Positions 23,396 through 35,600 of a stretch of DNA of 64,000 nucleotides are shown piece after piece. The first letter of the stretch is position 1. Every line of letters begins with the position of its first letter. The DNA comes from Bursaphelenchus xylophilus (taxonomy: Eukaryota; Nematoda; Chromadorea; Rhabditida; Aphelenchoididae), in NCBI GenBank assembly GCA_904066235.2, contig CAJFCV020000002.1:11098001-11162000 (forward strand), in the 5' to 3' direction. The notes under the pieces were generated by a model. That model did no database searches. It was not told the DNA's origin and was given only the letters and a program-made list of their open reading frames with translations. A program made the position numbers and the translations under genes.

Positions 23396-23428
23396 AAATA
23401 TCCCAAAATCTATCGAAAAAACAAAAAT

Positions 23429-23557
23429 ATCAACCTGTCGGTAAATAACAGATACACCGCGCCGATCGCGTCGCTGAAGTGAAAAACAATTTGATTTTAC
23501 GGCGACAACGCGATCTTCAATGCGACAAAGTGCTCATTATTTTCCCGACAGACTGAC
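23429..23557. mobile_element. M1 MITE, subfamily A
   Basis: Left end shortened to CAACCTGTCGGTAAATAA. Confidence 0.75.
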
Positions 23558-24051
23558 ACCATCAAACCTTAAGGCCCCCTGCTTATACGTGACTCCCTAG
23601 AGAAGCCGCAGCCAGTCGGTTCGATCTATGTGAAATTTTCTTCGGCCCAACACCATGTTCCAAAAATTACCTTGGTGTTTGAAAAAGTACACATATTATA
23701 GGGAGCACTATAAATAATTCAATTAAGAGAACTCTATTCAAATTAGTTATGCGTCAAAACAGAATTTTACCCTCCTAAAGGTGGACTTTTTGGCCGCTGC
23801 ACATAATCTTATAAAAAGTACATGACTAAACTCTTCTGCAAAACCTTTTTTTTCTCTAGTTCTGTCACTCTCTGAAAACAATGATTGTGTGCCAAATGCA
23901 TCGCTGAAGTGAAAAACAAGCGTCGTAAAAATATCGGGTTTCGTAGCAGTCCGTTGCGCAAATGATGTCGATTTGTCGCAACAAAATGACCTAGCCGCAA
24001 ATCTCAAGCCGCGAGTACCTCAAACGAGGACGGGTGACAAATCCAGAGTAC

Positions 24052-24218
24052 CTGTCTGTCGGGAAAATAACGGCGGTCGTCGCAGCAAAATGTTTCGCCT
24101 CGTCGAAAAAAGGGTGCAGTCGCACACCAAACCTCCAGTCGCGGGCTAGCCGTCGCAAAACGACGACGGGTGATTCCAAGGCGCGACAAATCCACATTAT
24201 TTTCCCGACAGACTGATA
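24052..24218. mobile_element. M1 MITE, subfamily B
   Basis: Both ends; downstream of the MAM gene. Confidence 0.85.
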
Positions 24219-24261
24219 CTAGACATACACAAATAAAACTAAAGCTTCAAAAACGTATTAA

Positions 24262-24267
24262 TTTATT
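24262..24267 (-). terminator. Poly(A) signal of the MAM-like gene
   Basis: AATAAA on the minus strand, 17 nt past the stop codon at 24284. Confidence 0.5.
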
Positions 24268-24283
24268 CAGAAAATACATCACC

Positions 24284-27200
24284 CTACAAAAACATTCTCC
24301 TTGGTTCGCTATAAATCGGCAATCTCACATGTTCGCCTTGATCTTTTGTTTCCTCTGGCTCTAGAAGTTCTTGCAAATTCAGCTCGGCAAATTCTTTGGT
24401 ATTCACCTCGCCTTCAAAAACAATCCCCGTAGGCGATACCTCCGTAGTCGTTTCTAAATTAAAAGCCTCATTGAAGCCGAGCAGGCCTTGTTTTCCAATC
24501 TGGGATTCGGTTTCCTTCAAGTCTGAAGCCGTTATTTCCTCGAAGCCCGACTCAGTAACTGCCTCTTTTTCGGTGACGACAGCGGGTGTTTCAGTGACAA
24601 AACCCGAGTCAAAACAAGGGCGGGTTTTTTGATCCGTCTCGTATAAATGAATACCGTCTAGGCCGACGTAAGCAAGGTCGTTTGGCAAGTGCTCCACGAC
24701 GAATGAGAACTAAAACAGCAAAATTTTGAAGAAACAAGAAATGGAAATCAAAAAAGAGTTTTAAAAAAATCCGCATTTGTGATCCATGATCCCTTTTGAT
24801 CCCTTTTGGAGACAAAAAAAGTCTCATGAATCAAAAGTGATCCATGAGGCCTTTTTTGTCATCAAAAATGATCACTGGTCACTACAGTGACCGACCCGAT
24901 CCAGTGGCAAAAAACGTACCATTTTGCATCCGGGAAGCATCAAAAAATGTGGCAAAATGCTTCCCTCTCCACGTGAAAAAACTCCGGTTTCAAAAGCGCG
25001 CCCGCTCTTTTTGCGAGGGAAATGGCGCGCTCTTCAAAACGAAGTTTTTTCACTTGAAGAGGGAGGAATTTTGCCACATATTGGATGTTTCCCATATGCA
25101 AAATGATATGTTTTTTGCCACTGGATCAGGTCCCCCATGGTAATGCAAATTCTATTCAAAAATCCTTCTTCCGTAATCTTCCCTACCTCCGTGTAATTCC
25201 CAGGTTGCAACACAATCCTCCGACAATCCCATTTGTGGTACAATTTCACATCCTCCGCGATCTCCACCAAGGTCTGCTTTTCAAAGCCCCGAATTTGCGC
25301 TTCGATCGTCAAATGGGCGTCTTGACTTGCGATATAACTACAGAATTCCAGCAATAATTGCCGTGGAACTTCGAATCCTCCAAGATTTAGGACCCTTCTT
25401 CCTCGACCTTTTACGTAGACGAACGGTCCACTGTAAAGGTTGCGGATTCCAGTTTGTAAGTTCCCAATGGCTCGATCGGAATGATGCCAACCGCTGCGGC
25501 GGAGTCTGAGAAAGCAGCGGTCCAGCTCGTCGAATTCGCATTCCAGGAGCTCGCAAGTTTTGTGGGGTAGAGGCTCCAGTGGTTCGATGTGGGGGACTGA
25601 AAAGTGCGGCATCATACAGTGACAGAGCCGATCCAGTGGCAAAAAACGTACCATTTTGCATCCGGGAAGCATCAAAAATGTGGCAAAATGTTTCCCCCTC
25701 CAAGTGAAAAAACTTCGTTTTTAAGGGTCCCTCACAAAAAGAGCGGGCGCGCTTTTGAAACCGGATTTTTTCACTTGGGGAGGGAAGCATTTTGCCACAT
25801 TTTTAATACTTACCGGATGCAAAATGGCACGTTTTTTGCCACTGGATCGGGTCTGTCACTGTACGCTATCAAGTCATTGCGTATTTTAGCAAATGATTCG
25901 CGGAGAGCACGGAAAAAATAATATCTAAAATGAATTCTAAACTCGACTTACTATTCCTGCAATTGTAGATCGCACTGGCCGTGTATTCGATGTCATCCAG
26001 GATCACGACCCCGCCTTGAAATCCAAATGCATCGTAATCGAAGTGGCTGGCTTCTATAACTAACTGAAATCTCACTCTAAAAATCGTCGACATCTCGGGA
26101 ATAACTCGTTTCTACAGTGTCGGATGTAATCGGCAAAAAACGGAAAAGACGACCCAAGATTTTCATGGATCACATTTCCCGTCTTTTGACAATTACACCA
26201 ATTCCGACACTGTGAATGTCAAAACATTGACTGACCTCAAAGTCCTGCATGACTGAGCCTGGGATGGTCACATTTGCGGGTCCTGGATCACCTTTCGAGA
26301 TCTCTTTACTACACCAATCATAAGCTCGGCCCATGCCTGGAGGCCTTGTGCAAACTTTTATCACTGTATGCGGTGATGTCCAATAACGAAAACTCAACCT
26401 GGCATCACCTTCTTGACATTGAATTGGGTCGGAAATGAGGAGAGCGGCGTCGGTTGGCGGTCGTTTTTCTTGTGCACCAGCGAGAATTGAGTATCGATCT
26501 GGAAAAATCGGGTTCTCAGCGGTCTTATAGGGCATTTCAAGCAAAGCATAGATTGCATAAGATCGCTATCGGTCCAAAAATAAGTATTGCACTGTATTTT
26601 ACATGGAATTCGGTGGATTATCGTATTTTACCCAAAAATCTCATTGAAGACCGCGCAAAATCCTCTGTTATTGTGAGATTTTGTTGTATAAAGGGCTCTG
26701 GCGAAGTTAGAAAACCTTCTAGACAACAAAATCTCACAATAACGGATGATTTCAGCAATCTCCAGCAAGATTCTTGGACCAATATGTGCTTTGATCACAA
26801 AATCATCCGTTTTCTCCTTTCAGTTTCGGTGTCTAGTCCTGCAATAAGATCTAAAACACCTACTAGCTCTCTGTTCGGTTCCAAAAATCGTAATTCCCTC
26901 TTCCAGACCCCATCCATTCTTCACTCGGACCCAATCCAACTCATCTCCCCCATTCTCACAGCAGTCGGTCAGCTCATTTCGCCAGCGGCATTCCGCGGTC
27001 CCAAGCGCATCAAAACTCGCGCAATTCAACTCACACGCATATCGGACCTTGAATTGGCCAAATGGACTGGCTAAAGGAGATTTTCAAAAAAATTACAGTA
27101 AGACTTACAGTACTTTATCAGAGGTATTGTCAACCCGAAATCAATCTCAATATCGCCTCCCAAAGATTCTGAAAAGCGAAAATACTCGATGTAATATAAT

Positions 27201-27364
27201 TAATAGAGAAAATACGACAGATAAAACGACTTACTTCGAAGATCTGGCGCTCCAACCAAGTCGGCCATCAGATTTCGGTCGCCGATCGGAAAACACGTCT
27301 CAACCATGGTGAAAACAAACGAAAATAGTAATAAATAGTAGGACAAATACAGTTTCGGGCTCAT
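24284..27364 (-). CDS. Secreted protein with two tandem MAM-like domains
   Basis: Seven exons: 27364-27235, 27168-27109, 27070-26864, 26498-26236, 26063-25952, 25596-25187, 24709-24284; total 535 aa with continuous phase. It starts with a hydrophobic signal peptide (LYLSYYLLLFSFVFT). Half one runs from ELNCASFDAL through CRWRN, DELDWVRVKNGW, the PIQCQEGDARLSFRYW strand and KVCTRPPG to FGFQGGVVILDDIEY, the typical MAM ending (GG..A.DDI). Half two repeats the layout (LECEFDELDRCFLRLR ... FEVPRQLLLEFCSY ... NDLAYVGLDGIHLYE) but is more divergent. A Glu/Thr-rich, Cys-poor tail of about 110 residues follows. MAM domains mediate extracellular adhesion or assembly; no enzyme domain or membrane anchor is seen, so an extracellular matrix role is an inference. 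An in-frame upstream ATG exists, but the signal peptide favours 27364. One intron holds a P3 copy and the last holds another. Confidence 0.8.
24885..25140. mobile_element. P3 MITE in MAM-gene intron
   Basis: CAGTGACCGACCCGATCC ... GGATCAGGTCCCCCATG, both arms present. Confidence 0.8.
25617..25861. mobile_element. P3 MITE in MAM-gene intron, second copy
   Basis: CAGTGACAGAGCCGATCC ... GGATCGGGTCTGTCACTG, TA on both sides. Confidence 0.82.
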
Positions 27365-28051
27365 AAAATTAGTGAATCCACATAATTTTCGAGATTCAGC
27401 AGGATTTGCCAAGTGTAATATCAGATGTTAGCTAATATTATTTAGAGCTAAATACAAAGTACAGCTGGATTCAATAGCTTGCAAATAGCAAATAACATTA
27501 ACTTTTTATAGCAAGAACCAAAAATTTCGCCAAATTAATCGACTGAAGTTCAATGTCAGGTGTCAAGTGTAATATAATTTTTAGCAAAAATCCAATTGAA
27601 ATGAATCTGACCAGTCACCACACAGCCTGTAATAGCCTAGAAAGAAAATCTCCAACCACCAAATTCAACAGTTCCGCTGCAGCGACAAATTTTGTTCTAG
27701 TGCAATATCAGAAGTCTAGTGTAACATCCTTTCGCAAACAATTTGAATCAAATAAAACGCTGGATTAGCTGCGTCATTGTTTATGTTCCAGTAAATTCTA
27801 AAACCCACATATCGGAGATCCGCTACCAGTGCGCATCTTGAGACAAAAACAAACAAATATTACCTTTGTTGGAGCGAAAATCCGGTTCACAAGTGGTCGA
27901 AATGAATTTTGAACCAGGAAATATTCTATTCTGACCCGTTTCGCATGGCTTAGATACCGTTTCCGTTGTAAATTTGGGAGAAATCAAAATAATTTATATT
28001 GCTTTAGACGACCTTTGCTAATTTTGTCAAATTTTCCTAAAAAACGGAGAA
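27365..28051. other. Unique intergenic DNA, no gene seen
   Basis: Upstream of the MAM-like gene. The phrase GTGTAATATCAGA(A/T)G occurs twice (about 27414 and 27700), otherwise nothing. Confidence 0.5.
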
Positions 28052-29986
28052 CATATATGGGAGGTGCTTTATAAATTTCAGCGCACTTGTCTGTTCGACC
28101 CCTGCGGATTTCGTCCAAAGCTAACTTTGGACGAAATTCGCTCAATCTCGTCCTAAGAGTGGACGAAATTTTTTTTTGTCTGGACGAAATCAAAAAATCC
28201 ACCCACTTGACGAATTTTTCAAAATTTCGGGCCTCAAATGGACCAAGTCCATTTGGGACCCCTCTCCTTGGATAAATTGAATTTATCCTACCCTTGGACT
28301 AATCACATGGACTTGAACTGAATTTGCTGTTTTCGATCCAAAGTTAACTTTGGACTAAATCCGCCATTTTTAGTCCAAAATAGTAATATTCTGGGATTTG
28401 AAGTCACACCCCGTATTTTTACATTTTAAGGTTACTGTTGAGATTTTTGGGGCGGAGGGGTGGAAAAAAGTGGTAAGGGGGGACCAAGGACAAATTTTTG
28501 CTATAAGAAACGAAATGTTTTACAGAACTGCCAGTTCAGGCATTTTCTTATATTGTACTAGGTATTTTAAAGAGTCATTGGCCGAATTCAGCTTGTTCTC
28601 AAGACGAAACCGTCTATTTGAACATACCGATTTATTTTTGACATCCTAAATGTGCTTTAGCATGTCAAAGTAGCCAATGTTAGCGCAAACTCAAGAAAAA
28701 AAAACCAACTGCCAGTAAGGGGCCGACAAGAAACAAAAATCAACGATGTAAAGCATCGTTGACTCCGCGCAAATAGGTAAAACACGTGAAGACTGTAAAA
28801 TACAGCCGTGGTCATAATTATAAGCCAGAAAAAAAACATTACCCATGAAGAAAACTTATTTGTGACGAAAAATTTATTTTTCTCGCCGCCAAAAAAAATT
28901 CAGAAAATGCATCATCCAAACTTCATAGTTTGGATGAGCGAAAGTTTTGAACCTGGTGTCTTTTTCAGAGTACACTAGGGAGTGCTGGTAGTCATTTACA
29001 ACCGTTTTTAATAGACTGCCGCGTTTTAAACGGGTGTCATCCTGACATATTTTCGGGACTACGCTAGGCTCCGCAATTTGCGCCCTGTGATTTGACAGAT
29101 TTCACTGTCAAAATTTTTTGTTACCAAGTTTTTCTTCATGTATTTCTTTGTTCTCCTGGCTTTTAACTTGATTACGGCTGTATTTTACAGTCTTCACGTG
29201 TTTTTTAGCTATATGCGCGGAGTCAACGATGTTTTACATCGTTAATTTTTGTTTCTTGTCGGCCCCTTACTCGCAGTTGGTTTTTTCTAGAGTACATTGG
29301 CTGTTTTGACATCCTAAAGAACATTTAGGATGTCAAAAATAAATCAGTATGATCAAATAGACGGTTTCGTCTTGAGAACTAGCTGAATTCAACCAATAAC
29401 TCGTAAAAATACCTAGTACAATATACTAAAATGCCTGAACTGGCAGCTCTGTAAAAGATTTCGCTTCTTACAGCAAAAATTTGGCCTCGGTCCCCTTTTA
29501 CCACTTTTTTGCACCCCCTCCGCCCCAAAAAATCTGTATAATACCTAGTACAATATAATAAATAGGATGCACAGGCAGTCCTGTAAAAATTTCGCTTCCT
29601 AGAGGAAAAATTTGTTCTTGGTCCCCCTCACCACTTTTTTCCACCCCCTCCGCCCCAAAAAATATGTATAATACCTAGTACAACATACACAGATTTCAAA
29701 AGTCAAATTTTGATCTTCCAACCAAAAATGTAAAAAAATCCAAACTTTGGACTTAGTCCACGGAGTGGACTTCGTCTATCTAGATGGACGAAAAAGCAAA
29801 AGTCCACGGGAACAAATTTGCCTGGACTAATACCGGCAGATTTAGTCCACACTTTGGATCCGGCAAAAAGTCCATGAAATTTTTGGACGAGATTGGGCGA
29901 ATTTCGTCCAAAGTTAACTTTGGACGAAATCCGCAGGGGTCGAACAGACAAGTGCGCTGAAATTTATAAAGCACCTCCCATATATG
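28052..29986. mobile_element. Foldback element, 1.9 kb, CATATATGGGAGG ends
   Basis: Left arm (about 28052-28870) and right arm (about 29130-29986) are inverted copies: CATATATGGGAGGTGC against GCACCTCCCATATATG, and CGACCCCTGCGGATTTCGTC against its complement. Inner pairs include AACGATGTAAAGCATCGTT. No transposase frame. A GTCCAAAGTTAACTTTGGAC palindrome recurs within the arms. Confidence 0.85.
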
Positions 29987-30035
29987 GTTGAACAACTTAC
30001 CAGATAGGTTTCGTATGCTCTTCGGATTATATATA

Positions 30036-31510
30036 CTGGTTGACAAAATTTTCTTTCCACCTCGTATCTCGGGAACTGCTGGGCCTAGAACCTCAAAATT
30101 CGGCATAGAAACATCATGGGACAATCTAACACCATACCCAAAAAATCATACCATTTGATGCACTTTCAGTGCACTTTTTATGCAATCGGCAAAAAAAGAG
30201 GTGACAAAATTTTCTTTCCACTTTGGAAGAACGTTTGTAAATTAAAAGCCAAAGGCATGATTGTGGTATCGTTGTGATCGCGAAGAAGTCCTCTTTCTAT
30301 CCGTGTCACAATTTTACAGGAGTTTTCGTTTGTTCGCCCTTGGGCGTCTGCTCATCATTGCGTTGTCCGTTTTCGGCCAAATTGGTGGACAGAGAAGCTC
30401 GCAGAAGGCCCAATGAGATGAAACTGCCCTTAAAAAATCTGGTATTTATATCTGCAACATTTTTTACACCGGCATTAAAATTAGATTCAATTTAAGTGTG
30501 TTGCATGGGAAAATGTGCACTTCCAAGCCTCTCGTTGCCAGAAAATTACGTTATTATGGGAATACTGCAGATAATTCAAATAACTTTTCCTGCTGATATA
30601 TTTTCTATGATACTGCAGACTTTAAAAATACCGAAGATTTTAGTATCTGATGTCGCGCTTAGTTGTGAGCAGAAGAATGGTTCCCCATGCCCCATGTGCA
30701 AGATTTGCAACCCTAAGCTTCCCGCGCAAATTATTTGTCGTAGCAAAAACGTTAAAGGCGGGTCAATCTCAATGTATTAAAGTAGTCTGGCAGTCAAATT
30801 TCCCAATATATCAATTTTAAGTTATGGTAATGCCTCTCCGTCATGTAGTGCAACAACCTGTATTACCTAAGACGACATAGACCACAGGGGGTAAGGTAAG
30901 ACGGTAGGCTTCAACACATACGGTCGTATAATACCTAAAATACGCCATATGTACTGCAAAGGCATGTCATTTCGACGTTTCCATTCTGTACATAAGCAAT
31001 TTCCCGGTTTCGCGCACTCTAAAGGTGGCGCTTTTTCCCACGCAACACACTTAAATTAAATCTAATTTTAATGCTGGTGTAAACAATGTTGCAGACATAA
31101 ATGCCAGATTTTTTAAGGGCAGTTTCATCTCATTGGGCCTTCTGCGAGCTTCTCTGTCCACCAATTTGGCCGAAAACGGACAACGCAATGATGAGCAGAC
31201 GCCCAAGGGCGAACAAACGAAAACTCCTGTCAAATTGTGACACGGATAGAAAGAGGACTTCTTCGCGATCACAACGATACCACAATCATGCCTTTGGCTT
31301 TTAATTTACAAACGTTCTTCCAAAGTGGAAAGAAAATTTTGTCACCTCTTTTTTTGCCGATTGCATAAAAAGTGCACTGAAAGTGCATCAAATGGTATGA
31401 TTTTTTGGGTATGGTGTTAGATTGTCCCATGATGTTTCTATGCCGAATTTTGAGGTTCTAGGCCCAGCAGTTCCCGAGATACGAGGTGGAAAGAAAATTT
31501 TGTCAACCAG
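30036..31510. mobile_element. Foldback element, 1.5 kb, CTGGTTGACAAAATTTTC ends, TA flanks
   Basis: Nearly perfect 470-480 bp terminal inverted repeats (30036-30505; 31040-31510) flanked by TA on both sides, so a Tc1/mariner-type insertion is likely. The centre holds a 94-codon frame with a CPMCKIC cysteine cluster (30496-30780), unrecognised. The same 25-bp AAATTTTGTCACCTC-type word is repeated inside each arm. Confidence 0.88.
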
Positions 31511-31583
31511 TATAGGAATCAATTTTATAACAAATTTCAACAATAACAAGTAATAAAATCAAAAACTTTACAAAAAGTTGAGA

Positions 31584-32357
31584 TTATGAGTCGAATTCCT
31601 GGCAAGCCTTGTCAAATTTATCTTCAATCCCTTGAAAGAGCTGCTCGATGAGTTCGAATCCACGGGCTAGGACCTCTCCGGCATCAATGTTCTTCTCGGG
31701 GACGGTTTGGATTCGAATGCAGATCTGATCCTCCAATGGATGGGTCTCTCCAGCACCGACGAACTCAACGCCTTCCCTGAAAATTAATTTATCAGGTGTA
31801 AAATAGGCTGGATGTTGATCGGAGAATCAAAAGTAAGCTCAATTTTCATTTTCGACCGGTAAAAACATTTTTTTGTGAGTTGAGAAACATTTGACCCATT
31901 TGTTGTACATGGGTCAACTCTCGTCCTGATCACCAATTTATTGGCATCCGTGGTAATTTCAATAAAAACTAGTCAATGTCAGCCTATAAAGAAGCAGTCA
32001 AAAATTCTCCAGCTATCCATTACAAATTCCTCCGAATTTGTTTCCAATCAATATTATTTTCGCCTCAATTCCGTCTCCACACCTAAACCAACAAGAATAA
32101 CATCAAAAAACCTTACATCGGGGCGATAACATGTTTCAGCAGATTGGCAATCGTGTGATCTTCGCCCTTCATAACCACAGTTATCATCGATTTGTCTTTG
32201 GTATAAGAATCTCCATCAACCTGAAATTTCACATGAGATTTGTAAAAAATAGGTAAAAAATAAAGAATTTACGCGGAGAAAAGAGGATAAATGTAAAACT
32301 CACAATTTCCAAGCCTTTGGGAAGCTGAACACTCGGATACTCCGTTGTATTTGACAT
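31584..32357 (-). CDS. rpac-19: RNA polymerases I and III subunit RPAC2 (POLR1D, AC19)
   Basis: Three exons (32357-32304, 32220-32117, 31776-31584) give 116 aa. The RpoA/RPB11-type dimerisation fold is recognisable from KGEDHTIANLLKHVI, VEFVGAGETHPLEDQICIRIQT and the C-terminal helix ending DKFDKACQEFD. EDHTLGN and HPxExxxxxRIQT are signatures shared by AC19 and RPB11; VEF.G rather than VLFAGY before HPLE favours AC19. It forms the alpha-like heterodimer with AC40 in Pol I and Pol III, in nucleolus and nucleoplasm. A TTGTAG acceptor lies directly before AATG, consistent with trans-splicing. The stop of the swip-10-like gene is only about 320 nt upstream on the same strand, so an operon is possible. 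The length is slightly short for the family. Confidence 0.9.
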
Positions 32358-32625
32358 TCTACAAGTGGATTTGACGGAGAAATTGAGAAAATCCGGGAGA
32401 AAAAGCGAGAAAAAATAGTTGCAACGGAATGCCAAGATTTTTCGTGAATGCCAATTTTGAAGGGAAAGAAAGTAAAAGATCGGTTTTTTGAGAGTAAAAT
32501 ACGACTTTTATTCATGTGCCAAACTTTTATTGTAATTTTAGAGCAAATTAAAAAATTTTTTATATTATCCATGACATCTGATGTAAAAAAAATTTTGAAA
32601 AAATTAATTTTAAAAGTTTCAAATA

Positions 32626-32631
32626 TTTATT
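32626..32631 (-). terminator. Poly(A) signal of the swip-10-like gene
   Basis: AATAAA on the minus strand, about 50 nt after the stop. It separates this gene from rpac-19, which starts about 270 nt further on, as in nematode operons. Confidence 0.5.
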
Positions 32632-32678
32632 GGTCTAAGTCCTCAGGGTTATAAACAGACAATGTTCCGCTCAATAAT

Positions 32679-35600
32679 TTATCGTTTTCGTCTCGTCGAC
32701 GCCACCGTTCCGCATCCTGCACGTTGTCGGTATTCGGCCAACACCCGGAATGGCGCGCCATGCCCGGGAACCACCCAATCGGCCATGCAAATGATGAGAT
32801 TTGCGTTCTGCCGCTTGATAGTCGAGTCCCACACGCCTTCCTCGAGGGCGGGATCGCGTTTCTCGGAGAGCATGACTTCGGCCGGGATTAGGTCGCCAAC
32901 GATGGCCATGGTCCCATAGTTTGGGACATTGTGGACGAGGACGCTGAGATCGTGCTGAGTGTGGCCTGGAGTCTTCCAGACTTCGATGTTGGGGGTTAAT
33001 TTGCGATAAGGCCGCTGAAAACCGGATTTTTTTCAGAATCTTTGAAATTTTAATTTTTTTTTTAAATTTAAATTTTTCGTATTTTAGCATCAAAAAATGC
33101 CCTACAACACATTTTTTCTTTACTCTAATGCCTTTATTCTTCATTTCCGAGCCTCTGAAACCCCCAAAATTCAAATTTCCAATTTTCCCGCCAAAATTGG
33201 CATTCTGTTTCAAACCTCCGAAACCCTCAAAAATGCCCTCCTCATGCCTCCTAAACACTCCACTCACCTCGAAAAGCTCCGTATTTGTCACATGATGACC
33301 AATGAACTCCTTCGAATGGAACAAAATGGGTTTTTGACCAAAGAAATTCAAGTTCCCAACATGTCCGGGATGAGCATGTGTCACAACTACGACCTGAATG
33401 TCATCCAAAGAGACGTCATGATCCGCCAGGCCTCTGAGGAGATTTTCTGTCTCACTGGCGGCGCCAGTGTCGACCAAAACGTTCGTTCCGCCGTCCTTGA
33501 TCAAGGTGATGGCACCGACAACTTCGGTTTGGTCTTCCTGAAAAAAATTGTTCTAAGTCATCAGAATTTGTTTAAATTTACTAAAAAGAGATCTCTTTTT
33601 TCGTATCTTACGTCAAATTTGAATTTTTAAGCCAATTTTAAAATTTGAATTTTGGCGGGAAATTCAAATTTTAATTTTTTTAAATCATCAAAAATGTTAT
33701 AAATTTTTTGATCAATTCAAGTTTTTTTCTGTCGTATTTTACTCTTAAAATTTATTTTCCTTGATTTTTCAACCAGAAAAAATTTGGCGGGAAATTCAAA
33801 TTTTTAATTCCCAAGAATTCCAAACTCACCATCATATTATTCCTGCTGCCGGTCTGAATGACCGACACATCGACTGTTTTGATGGGACTTCGCGTTGTTG
33901 ACCATAACTTGTCCCATTCATTGGGTTTGGCGGGGGTTATCGTGGCCATTGTGGTCGTCATTATGTTCACCTTGCCACCTTTTGGGGTGTAAGGCAATAA
34001 AGTGGCGGTTCCTCCAATTGTGAATTTCCTAGAAGAGTGCAGACTGATTAGCGTGGTGCTTGGAGAGAGGTAAAGTTAATTTTTGTTCGATGTTGGTTTA
34101 GGGTGGAAAGTGGGGCATGTTTAATCGTATAATTTGGCTCCGCAGGCTGCAGAAAAAAAACTGGGAGGTAAAGGCGAAGAATCTGATTTACGAAGTTAGT
34201 AGGGATAGTTGGATGTCAAAAATTGCTGTTTCCGAATCTTATAGCCTTAGGCCACCATATATATCTTTCATCGTATAAATTGGTTACGCAGGTTTCAAAA
34301 GAAAGAAATTGGAATTAAGGGCAAAAAATCTGATACACAGAATTAGTAGAGCTTGATAGGCCTCAAAAAAGTTTTCCTTTTGAACCTTATAGCCTTAGGG
34401 GAGAGAAAACATCTTTCATCGTATAACTTGGTTCCGCGGGTTGCGGAATAAAACCCCTGGAAAATGAAGGCAATAGGATCAAAATTAGAGAAACTAGAAC
34501 TAGCTAAAACCAAAAATGAAGTTTTTTTGTCTCATAGCCTCCGGGTAAATAAAAATATTTCATCGTATAATTTGGTTCCGCTAGCTGCACATTATAAAAC
34601 TGATGCGAAAATGAAAAATGAAACAGAAATAAGCTGGAAATTTTCCAGAAGCCGTATTTTACCTTATGGGAACTCCCGTGAATGGCTCTATTCCGGGTTT
34701 GATTGGGATTACGGTAGGACGGGGTTTGAATGGGTTCCTAAAGATACGAAAAAAATTAATATAAACATGATATTTACAAAAAAATATCAGACACAAAGCC
34801 TACCAAGGAGGGTTGGTGGTAAATTTGCTTCCGAGAATGATCATTTCCTGCGTCGATTTTGGCGGGACAATGTTTTTCCAACCAACCAGATTTGAGGGAA
34901 CTGTAAGGTTATCTGGAAGAAAAAACTTGAGGGTAAAATGCGAGAAGATGTAAATATATGTATATTAAATGAGGTAAAAGTTCCACAGGGCCCACTTTTC
35001 CCAAAAAAACAAGTGATTTGAGATAATTAAAAGGCGCGACCTGCGGAGGACATTTTATACGTAAAATGAAAAGGTAAATTTTTTTATAAATTGATAAATT
35101 AGGGTAAAATACGAAATGTATTTAAGAGTTTTTATTACTTACTTCTTTCTTTAAACGTCGGCAAACTCTTGAAGAGTCGATCTCCCTCCTTACAGCAGAT
35201 CGATCTCCCCAACTCGAAACTTTGATCACAAACATATCCGGCTGGGCAATCTTCTGGACTGGTCGGCTTGCAATAAGAGTATTCACCCATAAGGAGCAGT
35301 GGGGTAGAGTCGAATGGACATACGGTGGCTGGAAATAAAAAAAAAAATGATTTTTGATGGGGCATTTTAAAAAAATTTTTTTTTTTAATTTTTTTAACTT
35401 TTTTTATTTCAAAAAATTGTTGAAAATGCATGTTAAATTTTTTTTTTTTATTTTTTGAATTTTTTCTCTTTTTTAACTATTTTTTTTATTTTTTTTTCTA
35501 ATTTTTAATTATTTTTTTTATGTTAAAAATTGGTTTATAATCTTCGCTAATTTTTTATTATTATTTTTTGATTTTTTTATTGCCTAATAATTTTTTTATT

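Noticed and set aside
24396..24632. Ser/Thr/Pro-rich + strand ORF
   Set aside because: Antisense of the acidic tail exon of the MAM-like gene.
32671..33504. Minus-strand 277-codon ORF through the MBL exons
   Set aside because: It reads through an intron and changes frame relative to the MBL motifs; the spliced model keeps all motifs in frame.
34464..34895. 143-codon + strand ORF
   Set aside because: Antisense to two exons of the swip-10-like gene that join in phase, and partly tandem repeat.
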